Shown here one piece after another: positions 1-8,352 of a DNA stretch of 64,000 nt; the first letter of the stretch is position 1, and every line of letters begins with the position of its first letter. Source of the stretch: Auanema rhodensis (taxonomy: Eukaryota > Nematoda > Chromadorea > Rhabditida > Rhabditidae); contig OZ059900.1 of the NCBI GenBank assembly GCA_964057225.1, forward strand, positions 2,738,501 through 2,802,500. The letters run 5' to 3'. Below the pieces are notes generated by a model. That model searched no databases. It had not been told where the DNA came from and saw nothing but the letters and a program-made list of their open reading frames with translations. The translations under genes were made by a program, and so were the position numbers.

Positions 1-49
1 AATACACGAAATAAGTTTATTTTTACGAGTTTGCACTGATATTTATTCA

Positions 50-61
50 TTTTGATCAAAA
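50..61. repeat. TTTTGATCAAAA palindrome, recurrent
   Basis: A perfect 12-bp dyad present in most monomers at the same offset. It is lost in P6 (TTTTTATCAAAA), P6' and P8 (TTTTTTTCAAAA) and C (TTTTGATCGAAA). TGATCA also occurs at about offsets 134 and 312, so most monomers have three such sites. Confidence 0.8.
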
Positions 62-124
62 AAGGTCGAAAATAGAAAGAATTTTTGAAATTTCCGAGTT
101 TTGAGTCTAATTTGGCTAAATCGC

Positions 125-136
125 TCATATATATGA
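125..136. repeat. TCATATATATGA palindrome, recurrent
   Basis: A perfect 12-bp dyad at the same offset in nearly every monomer, invariant outside X units, where TCATATACATGA breaks it. It lies between the conserved AAATCGC and GATCA segments. Confidence 0.8.
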
Positions 137-260
137 TCAAAAGCATAGTTTTATTGTCTATGACAACAAAAGTCATCAATTAAACGCTAGTGATGTTTAA
201 ATACTGAATTTCGCTCAAATAGCATTACTACACTAAGTATGGTCGTTTTTATGACTTTAA

Positions 261-296
261 CACCATATACTCACCGATTTTTGGTACAAAATCTGT
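261..296. other. Most conserved core segment of the monomer
   Basis: The stretch from CACCATATAC through ACCGATTTTTGG to AAAATCTGT is the longest block that stays the same across all monomer types. Exceptions I saw are few: CATCATATAC in some D'' units, TTTTTATTACAAAA near 49320, TTTTTGTTACAAAA near 34374 and CAAATTCTG near 62544. Low variation in an otherwise mosaic unit may reflect a protein-binding or nucleosome-positioning constraint, but homogenisation alone could also give it. Confidence 0.6.
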
Positions 297-347
297 AATA
301 CTCGTAAATTTTGATCATATTCGTTAAGATTTGAGAATCAAACATAC

Positions 348-695
348 AATACACAAAATCAGTCTATTTTTATGAGCTTGCACTGATATATATTCATTTT
401 GATCAAAAAAGGTCGAAAATAGAAAGAATTTTTGAAATTTACGAGTTTTGAGTCTAATTTGGCTAAATCGCTCATATATATGATCAGAAGCATAGTTTTA
501 TTGTCTATGACAACAAAAGTCATTAGTTAAACACTAATGATGTTTAAATCACTAAATTTCGCTCAAATAGCATTACTACACTAAGTATGGTCGTTTTTAT
601 GCCTTTAACACCATATACTCACCGATTTTTGGTACAAAATCTGTAATACTTGTAAATTTTGATCATATTTGTTAAGATTCGAGAATCAAACACAT
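348..695. repeat. Satellite monomer type P2
   Basis: 348 bp. Front ACACAAAATCAGTC and ATGAGCTTGC, then GAAATTTACGAG, GATCAGAAGC, CATTAGTTAAACACTAATG and CACTAAATTTCGC. The tail ends ATACTTGTAAA...ATTTGTTAAGATTCGAG. It carries a perfect 8-bp inverted repeat with a 5-base loop at 520-540. It normally sits between P1 and P3. Confidence 0.9.
520..540. repeat. 8-bp inverted repeat in P2 monomers
   Basis: TCATTAGT (520-527), loop TAAAC (528-532), ACTAATGA (533-540). The arms are perfect complements. It recurs in every monomer carrying the P2 middle block (for example 3304-3324). The P2' units of domain IV have TCATTAAT, which breaks one pair. It may form a small hairpin; any role is unknown. Confidence 0.75.
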
Positions 696-1044
696 AATAC
701 ACGAAATAAGTCTATTTTTATGAGTTTGCACTGATATTTATTCATTTTGATCAAAAAAGGTCGAAAATAGAAAGAATTTTTGAATTTTCCGAGTTTTGAG
801 TCCAATTGGGCTAAATCGCTCATATATATGATCAAAAGCATAGTTTTACTGTCTATGATAACAAAAGTCTTCAAATATACACTAATAATGATTTAATCAC
901 TGAATTTCACTCAAATAGCATTACTACACTAAGTATGGTCCTTTTTTATGCCTTTAACACCATATACTCACCGATTTTTGGTACAAAATCTGTAATACTC
1001 GTAAATTTTGATCATATTCGTTAAGATTTGAGAATCAAACATAC
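696..1044. repeat. Satellite monomer type P3
   Basis: 349 bp. Front CACGAAATAAGTCTA with ATGAGTTTGC, then GAATTTTCCGAG, CCAATTGGGC, the block TCTTCAAATATACAC and GATTTAATCACTG. It is one base longer than most monomers because GGTCGTTTTTATG is replaced by GGTCCTTTTTTATG, a useful single-site marker of canonical P3. Confidence 0.9.
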
Positions 1045-1392
1045 AATACACAAAATCAGTCTATTTTTATGAGCTTGCACTGATATATATTCATTTTGAT
1101 CAAAAAAGGTCGAAAATAGAAAGAATTTTTGAAATTTCCGAGTTTTGAGTCTAATTTGGCTAAATCGCTCATATATATGATCAAAAGCATAGTTTTACTG
1201 TCTATGATAACAAAAGTCTTCAAATATACACTAATAATGATTAAATCACTGAATTTCAGTCAAATAGCATTACTACACTAAGTATGGTCGTTTTTATGCC
1301 TTTAACACCATATACTCACCGATTTTTGGTACAAAATCTGTAATACTCGTAAATTTTGATCATATTCGTTAAGATTTGAAAATCAAACACAC
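1045..1392. repeat. Satellite monomer type P4
   Basis: 348 bp. P2-like front (ATGAGCTTGC), GAAATTTCCGAG, CTAATTTGGC, TCTTCAAATATACAC, then the distinctive GATTAAATCACTGAATTTCAGTC. The canonical form ends AGATTTGAAAATCAAACACAC and leads into P5. In domains III and V a form with the P5 tail (GTGATACTCG, CGGTGAGATTCG) leads directly into P6. Confidence 0.88.
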
Positions 1393-1740
1393 AATAAACA
1401 AAATCAGTCTATTTTTATGAGTTTGCACTGATATATATTCATTTTGATCAAAAAAGGTCGAAAATAGAAAGAATTTTTGAATTTTCCGAGTTTTGAGTCC
1501 AATTGGGCTAAATCGCTCATATATATGATCAAAAGCATAGTTTTACTGTCTATGATAACAAAAGTCTTCAAATATACACTAATAATGATTTAATCACTGA
1601 ATTTCACTCAAATAGCATTACTACACTAAGTATGGTCGTTTTTATGCCTTTAACACCATATACTCACCGATTTTTGGTACAAAATCTGTGATACTCGTAA
1701 ATTTTGATCATATTCGGTGAGATTCGAGGATCGAACACAC
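1393..1740. repeat. Satellite monomer type P5
   Basis: 348 bp. Recognised by the start AATAAACAAAATC (A where others have C in AATACAC), ATGAGTTTGC followed by GATATATATTC, GAATTTTCCGAG, CCAATTGGGC, GATTTAATCACTG and the tail CTGTGATACTCG...CGGTGAGATTCGAGGATCG. Confidence 0.88.
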
Positions 1741-2088
1741 AATACACGAAATAAGTTTATTTTTACGAGTTTGCACTGATATTTATTCATTTTTATCAAA
1801 AAAGGTCGAAAATAGAAAGAATTTTTGAAATTTCCGAGTTTTGAGTCTAATTTGGCTAAATCGCTCATATATATGATCAAATGCATAGTTTTACTGTCTA
1901 TGATAACAAAAGTCTTCAAATATACACTAATAATGTGTAAATCACTGAATTTCACTCAAATAGCTTTACTACACTAAGTATGGTCGTTTTTATGCCTTTA
2001 ACACCATATACTCACCGATTTTTGGTACAAAATCTGTAATACTCGTAAATTTTGATCATATTCGTTAAGATTTGAGAATCAAACATAC
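1741..2088. repeat. Satellite monomer type P6
   Basis: 348 bp. P1-like front, then CATTTTTATCAAAAAAGG (the TTTTGATCAAAA palindrome of other types is lost), GATCAAATGCATAG, AATGTGTAAATCACTG and AGCTTTACTAC in place of AGCATTACTAC. In domain III-V copies AAATGCATAG is AAAAGCATAG; a P6' form has CATTTTTTTCAAAA (19135, 20178, 57039). Confidence 0.88.
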
Positions 2089-2436
2089 AATACACAAAAT
2101 CAGTCTATTTTTATAAGCTTGCACTGATATATATTCATTTTGATCAAAAAAGGTCGAAAATAGAAAGAATTTTTGAAATTTACGAGTTTTGAGTCTAATT
2201 TGGCTAAATCGCTCATATATATGATCAAAAGCATAGTTTTACTGTCTATGATAACAAAAGTCTTCAAATATACACTAATAATGATTTAATCACTGAATTT
2301 CACTCAAATAGCATTACTACACTAAGTATGGTCGTTTTTATGCCTTTAACACCATATACTCACCGATTTTTGGTACAAAATCTGTGATACTCGTAAATTT
2401 TGATCATATTCGGTGAGATTCGAGGATCAAACACAC
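2089..2436. repeat. Satellite monomer type P7 (HindIII-bearing)
   Basis: 348 bp. Front TTTTTATAAGCTTGCAC creates AAGCTT (2115-2120), absent from the related ATGAGCTTGC fronts. Then GAAATTTACGAG, GATCAAAAGC, GATTTAATCACTG and a P5-like tail. In several later HORs (16009, 22960, 32703, 54603, 60170) the tail is instead the ACTTG...TTTGTTAAG form seen in P2. Confidence 0.87.
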
Positions 2437-2784
2437 AATACACGAAATAAGTTTATTTTTACGAGTTTGCACTGATATTTATTCATTTTTTTCAAAAAAG
2501 GTCGAAAATAGAAAGAATTTTTGAATTTTCCGAGTTTTGAGTCCAATTGGGCTAAATCGCTCATATATATGATCAAAAGCATAGTTTTACTGTCTATGAT
2601 AACAAAAGTCTTCAAATATACACTAATAATGATTAAATCACTGAATTTCACTCAAATAGCATTACTACACTAAGTATGGTCGTTTTTATGCCTTTAACAC
2701 CATATACTCACCGATTTTTGGTACAAAATCTGTGATACTCGTAAATTTTGATCATATTCGGTGAGATTCGAGAATCAAACACAC
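2437..2784. repeat. Satellite monomer type P8
   Basis: 348 bp. P1-like front with CATTTTTTTCAAAAAAGG, then P3-like GAATTTTCCGAG and CCAATTGGGC, GATTAAATCACTGAATTTCACTC, and the tail CGGTGAGATTCGAGAATC leading into P1. The full form is seen here and at 5221; elsewhere its place is taken by the 5/8 hybrid. Confidence 0.86.
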
Positions 2785-5568
2785 AATACACGAAATAAGT
2801 TTATTTTTACGAGTTTGCACTGATATTTATTCATTTTGATCAAAAAAGGTCGAAAATAGAAAGAATTTTTGAAATTTCCGAGTTTTGAGTCTAATTTGGC
2901 TAAATCGCTCATATATATGATCAAAAGCATAGTTTTATTGTCTATGACAACAAAAGTCATCAATTAAACGCTAGTGATGTTTAAATACTGAATTTCGCTC
3001 AAATAGCATTACTACACTAAGTATGGTCGTTTTTATGACTTTAACACCATATACTCACCGATTTTTGGTACAAAATCTGTAATACTCGTAAATTTTGATC
3101 ATATTCGTTAAGATTTGAGAATCAAACATACAATACACAAAATCAGTCTATTTTTATGAGCTTGCACTGATATATATTCATTTTGATCAAAAAAGGTCGA
3201 AAATAGAAAGAATTTTTGAAATTTACGAGTTTTGAGTCTAATTTGGCTAAATCGCTCATATATATGATCAGAAGCATAGTTTTATTGTCTATGACAACAA
3301 AAGTCATTAGTTAAACACTAATGATGTTTAAATCACTAAATTTCGCTCAAATAGCATTACTACACTAAGTATGGTCGTTTTTATGCCTTTAACACCATAT
3401 ACTCACCGATTTTTGGTACAAAATCTGTAATACTTGTAAATTTTGATCATATTTGTTAAGATTCGAGAATCAAACACATAATACACGAAATAAGTCTATT
3501 TTTATGAGTTTGCACTGATATTTATTCATTTTGATCAAAAAAGGTCGAAAATAGAAAGAATTTTTGAATTTTCCGAGTTTTGAGTCCAATTGGGCTAAAT
3601 CGCTCATATATATGATCAAAAGCATAGTTTTACTGTCTATGATAACAAAAGTCTTCAAATATACACTAATAATGATTTAATCACTGAATTTCACTCAAAT
3701 AGCATTACTACACTAAGTATGGTCCTTTTTTATGCCTTTAACACCATATACTCACCGATTTTTGGTACAAAATCTGTAATACTCGTAAATTTTGATCATA
3801 TTCGTTAAGATTTGAGAATCAAACATACAATACACAAAATCAGTCTATTTTTATGAGCTTGCACTGATATATATTCATTTTGATCAAAAAAGGTCGAAAA
3901 TAGAAAGAATTTTTGAAATTTCCGAGTTTTGAGTCTAATTTGGCTAAATCGCTCATATATATGATCAAAAGCATAGTTTTACTGTCTATGATAACAAAAG
4001 TCTTCAAATATACACTAATAATGATTAAATCACTGAATTTCAGTCAAATAGCATTACTACACTAAGTATGGTCGTTTTTATGCCTTTAACACCATATACT
4101 CACCGATTTTTGGTACAAAATCTGTAATACTCGTAAATTTTGATCATATTCGTTAAGATTTGAAAATCAAACACACAATAAACAAAATCAGTCTATTTTT
4201 ATGAGTTTGCACTGATATATATTCATTTTGATCAAAAAAGGTCGAAAATAGAAAGAATTTTTGAATTTTCCGAGTTTTGAGTCCAATTGGGCTAAATCGC
4301 TCATATATATGATCAAAAGCATAGTTTTACTGTCTATGATAACAAAAGTCTTCAAATATACACTAATAATGATTTAATCACTGAATTTCACTCAAATAGC
4401 ATTACTACACTAAGTATGGTCGTTTTTATGCCTTTAACACCATATACTCACCGATTTTTGGTACAAAATCTGTGATACTCGTAAATTTTGATCATATTCG
4501 GTGAGATTCGAGGATCGAACACACAATACACGAAATAAGTTTATTTTTACGAGTTTGCACTGATATTTATTCATTTTTATCAAAAAAGGTCGAAAATAGA
4601 AAGAATTTTTGAAATTTCCGAGTTTTGAGTCTAATTTGGCTAAATCGCTCATATATATGATCAAATGCATAGTTTTACTGTCTATGATAACAAAAGTCTT
4701 CAAATATACACTAATAATGTGTAAATCACTGAATTTCACTCAAATAGCTTTACTACACTAAGTATGGTCGTTTTTATGCCTTTAACACCATATACTCACC
4801 GATTTTTGGTACAAAATCTGTAATACTCGTAAATTTTGATCATATTCGTTAAGATTTGAGAATCAAACATACAATACACAAAATCAGTCTATTTTTATAA
4901 GCTTGCACTGATATATATTCATTTTGATCAAAAAAGGTCGAAAATAGAAAGAATTTTTGAAATTTACGAGTTTTGAGTCTAATTTGGCTAAATCGCTCAT
5001 ATATATGATCAAAAGCATAGTTTTACTGTCTATGATAACAAAAGTCTTCAAATATACACTAATAATGATTTAATCACTGAATTTCACTCAAATAGCATTA
5101 CTACACTAAGTATGGTCGTTTTTATGCCTTTAACACCATATACTCACCGATTTTTGGTACAAAATCTGTGATACTCGTAAATTTTGATCATATTCGGTGA
5201 GATTCGAGGATCGAACACACAATACACGAAATAAGTTTATTTTTACGAGTTTGCACTGATATTTATTCATTTTTTTCAAAAAAGGTCGAAAATAGAAAGA
5301 ATTTTTGAATTTTCCGAGTTTTGAGTCCAATTGGGCTAAATCGCTCATATATATGATCAAAAGCATAGTTTTACTGTCTATGATAACAAAAGTCTTCAAA
5401 TATACACTAATAATGATTAAATCACTGAATTTCACTCAAATAGCATTACTACACTAAGTATGGTCGTTTTTATGCCTTTAACACCATATACTCACCGATT
5501 TTTGGTACAAAATCTGTGATACTCGTAAATTTTGATCATATTCGGTGAGATTCGAGAATCAAACACAC
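2785..5568. repeat. HOR copy 2 (8-mer P1-P8, 2,784 bp)
   Basis: Monomers start at 2785, 3132, 3480, 3829, 4177, 4525, 4873 and 5221, each 2,784 bp after its counterpart in copy 1. The near-identity, including rare states such as the P3 GGTCC variant and the P6 AAATGCAT variant, supports direct duplication of the entire 8-mer. Confidence 0.95.
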
Positions 5569-5916
5569 AATACACGAAATAAGTTTATTTTTACGAGTTT
5601 GCACTGATATTTATTCATTTTGATCAAAAAAGGTCGAAAATAGAAAGAATTTTTGAAATTTCCGAGTTTTGAGTCTAATTTGGCTAAATCGCTCATATAT
5701 ATGATCAGAAGCATAGTTTTATTGTCTATGACAACAAAAGTCATTAGTTAAACACTAATGATGTTTAAATCACTAAATTTCGCTCAAATAGCATTACTAC
5801 ACTAAGTATGGTCGTTTTTATGCCTTTAACACCATATACTCACCGATTTTTGGTACAAAATCTGTAATACTTGTAAATTTTGATCATATTTGTTAAGATT
5901 CGAGAATCAAACACAT
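5569..5916. repeat. Chimeric monomer P1/P2
   Basis: The first part is P1 (TTTACGAGTTTGC, GATATTTATTC, GAAATTTCCGAG). From about 5707 (GATCAGAAGC) onward it is P2 (CATTAGTTAAACACTAATG, CACTAAATTTCGC, ATACTTG tail). The switch lies in the shared stretch between the CCGAG site and GATCAGAAGC, within roughly 5663-5706. This is the product expected from unequal crossover between neighbouring P1 and P2, deleting one unit in register. Confidence 0.9.
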
Positions 5917-7309
5917 AATACACGAAATAAGTCTATTTTTATGAGTTTGCACTGATATTTATTCATTTTGATCAAAAAAGGTCGAAAATAGAAAGAATTT
6001 TTGAATTTTCCGAGTTTTGAGTCCAATTGGGCTAAATCGCTCATATATATGATCAAAAGCATAGTTTTACTGTCTATGATAACAAAAGTCTTCAAATATA
6101 CACTAATAATGATTTAATCACTGAATTTCACTCAAATAGCATTACTACACTAAGTATGGTCCTTTTTTATGCCTTTAACACCATATACTCACCGATTTTT
6201 GGTACAAAATCTGTAATACTCGTAAATTTTGATCATATTCGTTAAGATTTGAGAATCAAACATACAATACACAAAATCAGTCTATTTTTATGAGCTTGCA
6301 CTGATATATATTCATTTTGATCAAAAAAGGTCGAAAATAGAAAGAATTTTTGAAATTTCCGAGTTTTGAGTCTAATTTGGCTAAATCGCTCATATATATG
6401 ATCAAAAGCATAGTTTTACTGTCTATGATAACAAAAGTCTTCAAATATACACTAATAATGATTAAATCACTGAATTTCAGTCAAATAGCATTACTACACT
6501 AAGTATGGTCGTTTTTATGCCTTTAACACCATATACTCACCGATTTTTGGTACAAAATCTGTAATACTCGTAAATTTTGATCATATTCGTTAAGATTTGA
6601 AAATCAAACACACAATAAACAAAATCAGTCTATTTTTATGAGTTTGCACTGATATATATTCATTTTGATCAAAAAAGGTCGAAAATAGAAAGAATTTTTG
6701 AATTTTCCGAGTTTTGAGTCCAATTGGGCTAAATCGCTCATATATATGATCAAAAGCATAGTTTTACTGTCTATGATAACAAAAGTCTTCAAATATACAC
6801 TAATAATGATTTAATCACTGAATTTCACTCAAATAGCATTACTACACTAAGTATGGTCGTTTTTATGCCTTTAACACCATATACTCACCGATTTTTGGTA
6901 CAAAATCTGTGATACTCGTAAATTTTGATCATATTCGGTGAGATTCGAGGATCGAACACACAATACACGAAATAAGTTTATTTTTACGAGTTTGCACTGA
7001 TATTTATTCATTTTTATCAAAAAAGGTCGAAAATAGAAAGAATTTTTGAAATTTCCGAGTTTTGAGTCTAATTTGGCTAAATCGCTCATATATATGATCA
7101 AATGCATAGTTTTACTGTCTATGATAACAAAAGTCTTCAAATATACACTAATAATGTGTAAATCACTGAATTTCACTCAAATAGCTTTACTACACTAAGT
7201 ATGGTCGTTTTTATGCCTTTAACACCATATACTCACCGATTTTTGGTACAAAATCTGTAATACTCGTAAATTTTGATCATATTCGTTAAGATTTGAGAAT
7301 CAAACATAC

Positions 7310-7657
7310 AATACACAAAATCAGTCTATTTTTATAAGCTTGCACTGATATATATTCATTTTGATCAAAAAAGGTCGAAAATAGAAAGAATTTTTGAAAT
7401 TTACGAGTTTTGAGTCTAATTTGGCTAAATCGCTCATATATATGATCAAAAGCATAGTTTTACTGTCTATGATAACAAAAGTCTTCAAATATACACTAAT
7501 AATGTGTAAATCACTGAATTTCACTCAAATAGCTTTACTACACTAAGTTTGGTCGTTTTTATGCCTTTAACACCATATACTCACCGATTTTTGGTACAAA
7601 ATCTGTAATACTCGTAAATTTTGATCATATTCGTTAAGATTTGAGAATCAAACATAC
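7310..7657. repeat. Chimeric monomer P7/P6
   Basis: P7 front (AAGCTT at 7336-7341, GAAATTTACGAG) joined to a P6 tail (AATGTGTAAATC, AGCTTTACTAC). It also has AAGTTTGGTCG where nearly all units have AAGTATGGTCG. The same chimera with the same AAGTTTGG variant recurs at 10441, so copies 3 and 4 share it by descent. Confidence 0.88.
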
Positions 7658-8004
7658 AATACACAAAATCAGTCTATTTTTATAAGCTTGCACTGATATA
7701 TATTCATTTTGATCAAAAAAGGTCGAAAATAGAAAGAATTTTTGAAATTTCCGAGTTTTGAGTCTAATTTGGCTAAATCGCTCATATACATGATCAGAAG
7801 CATAGTTTCATTGTCTATGACAACAAAAGTCATCAATTAAACGCTAGTGATGTTTAAATACTGATTTTCGCTCAAATAGCATTACTACACTAAGTATGGT
7901 CGTTTTTATGCCTTTAACACCATATACTCACCGATTTTTGGTACAAAATCTGTAATACTCGTAAATTTTGATCATATTCGTTAAGATTTGAAAATCAAAC
8001 ACAC
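7658..8004. repeat. Satellite monomer type X
   Basis: 347 bp. HindIII-type front (AAGCTT at 7684), GAAATTTCCGAG, CATATACATGATCAG (disrupting the TCATATATATGA palindrome), TAGTTTCATTGTC, CATCAATTAAACGCTAG and TACTGATTTTCGC. It recurs at 10789, 19483, 20526, 57387 and 62258, and with an ATGAGCTTGC front at 51820. It is always followed by a 5/8 monomer. Confidence 0.87.
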
Positions 8005-8352
8005 AATAAACAAAATCAGTCTATTTTTATGAGTTTGCACTGATATATATTCATTTTGATCAAAAAAGGTCGAAAATAGAAAGAATTTTTGAAATTTCCG
8101 AGTTTTGAGTCTAATTTGGCTAAATCGCTCATATATATGATCAAAAGCATAGTTTTACTGTCTATGATAACAAAAGTCTTCAAATATACACTAATAATGA
8201 TTAAATCACTGAATTTCACTCAAATAGCATTACTACACTAAGTATGGTCGTTTTTATGCCTTTAACACCATATACTCACCGATTTTTGGTACAAAATCTG
8301 TGATACTCGTAAATTTTGATCATATTCGGTGAGATTCGAGAATCAAACACAC
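8005..8352. repeat. Satellite monomer type 5/8 (hybrid)
   Basis: P5 front (AATAAACAAAATC) joined to a P8 tail (GATTAAATCACTGAATTTCACTC, GTGATACTCG, CGGTGAGATTCGAGAATC). This copy and 11136 carry GAAATTTCCGAG with CTAATTTGG in the middle; later copies (20873, 24700, 25744, 27484, 30267, 52167, 57734, 62605) have GAATTTTCCGAG with CCAATTGGG. It usually precedes P1 and closes the HOR in domains III and V. Confidence 0.86.

Larger units (their letters stand above)
1..347. repeat. Satellite monomer type P1
   Basis: 347 bp. Diagnostic states: TTTACGAGTTTGC at the front, GAAATTTCCGAG, TTTTATTGTC with GACAAC, the block CATCAATTAAACGCTAG, TTTAAATACTG (one base shorter than the TTTAAATCACTG of other types, which explains the 347-bp length) and, in most copies, the variant TTATGACTTTAAC. 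It contains 11 CpG dinucleotides. P1 opens most HOR copies (2785, 8353, 11484, 13921, 21221, 27832, 30615, 35139, 52515, 58082, 62953). Confidence 0.9.
1..2784. repeat. HOR copy 1 (8-mer P1-P8, 2,784 bp)
   Basis: Eight distinguishable monomers in the order P1-P8. It is used here as the reference. It matches the next copy (2785-5568) almost base for base; the one difference I noticed is near 2429-2430 (GAGGATCAAAC here, GAGGATCGAAC at the equivalent place near 5213). Such identity between HOR copies, set against much larger differences between neighbouring monomers, is the standard signature of recent HOR-level amplification. Confidence 0.95.
5569..8352. repeat. HOR copy 3 (8 monomers, P1/P2 fusion plus X)
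   Basis: Order: P1/P2 fusion (5569), P3 (5917), P4 (6266), P5 (6614), P6 (6962), P7/P6 (7310), X (7658), 5/8 (8005). It keeps a length of 2,784 bp by chance: one monomer is lost by the P1/P2 fusion and one gained relative to the P1-P8 order (X). The HOR therefore has the same period as copies 1 and 2 but not the same composition. Confidence 0.9.

Noticed and set aside
316-340. A CENP-B-box-like motif around TATTCGTTAAGATTCGAG.
   Set aside because: The TTCG half fits but the required A and CGGG positions do not (about five of nine fixed positions match). It is no better than chance for an AT-rich repeat.
1-347. The 348-bp unit being an internal dimer of about 174 bp.
   Set aside because: By eye, the two halves share only short matches such as TTTTGATCA and TCGCTCA at offsets inconsistent with a 174-bp shift. 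An alignment of the halves would settle it.
686-874. Recurrent 61-101 codon minus-strand open frames (for example 686-874, 1650-1955, 7321-7524) as protein-coding genes.
   Set aside because: They recur in most monomers at the same offset, differ only by the monomer-type variants, often start at TTG, have no ribosome-binding or promoter context, end at different points when single bases change, and resemble no family I recognise. They are shadows of the satellite.
2437-2784. Assigning the array to a named satellite family or species.
   Set aside because: I do not recognise the monomer with certainty, and length plus AT content alone fit many plant and animal satellites.
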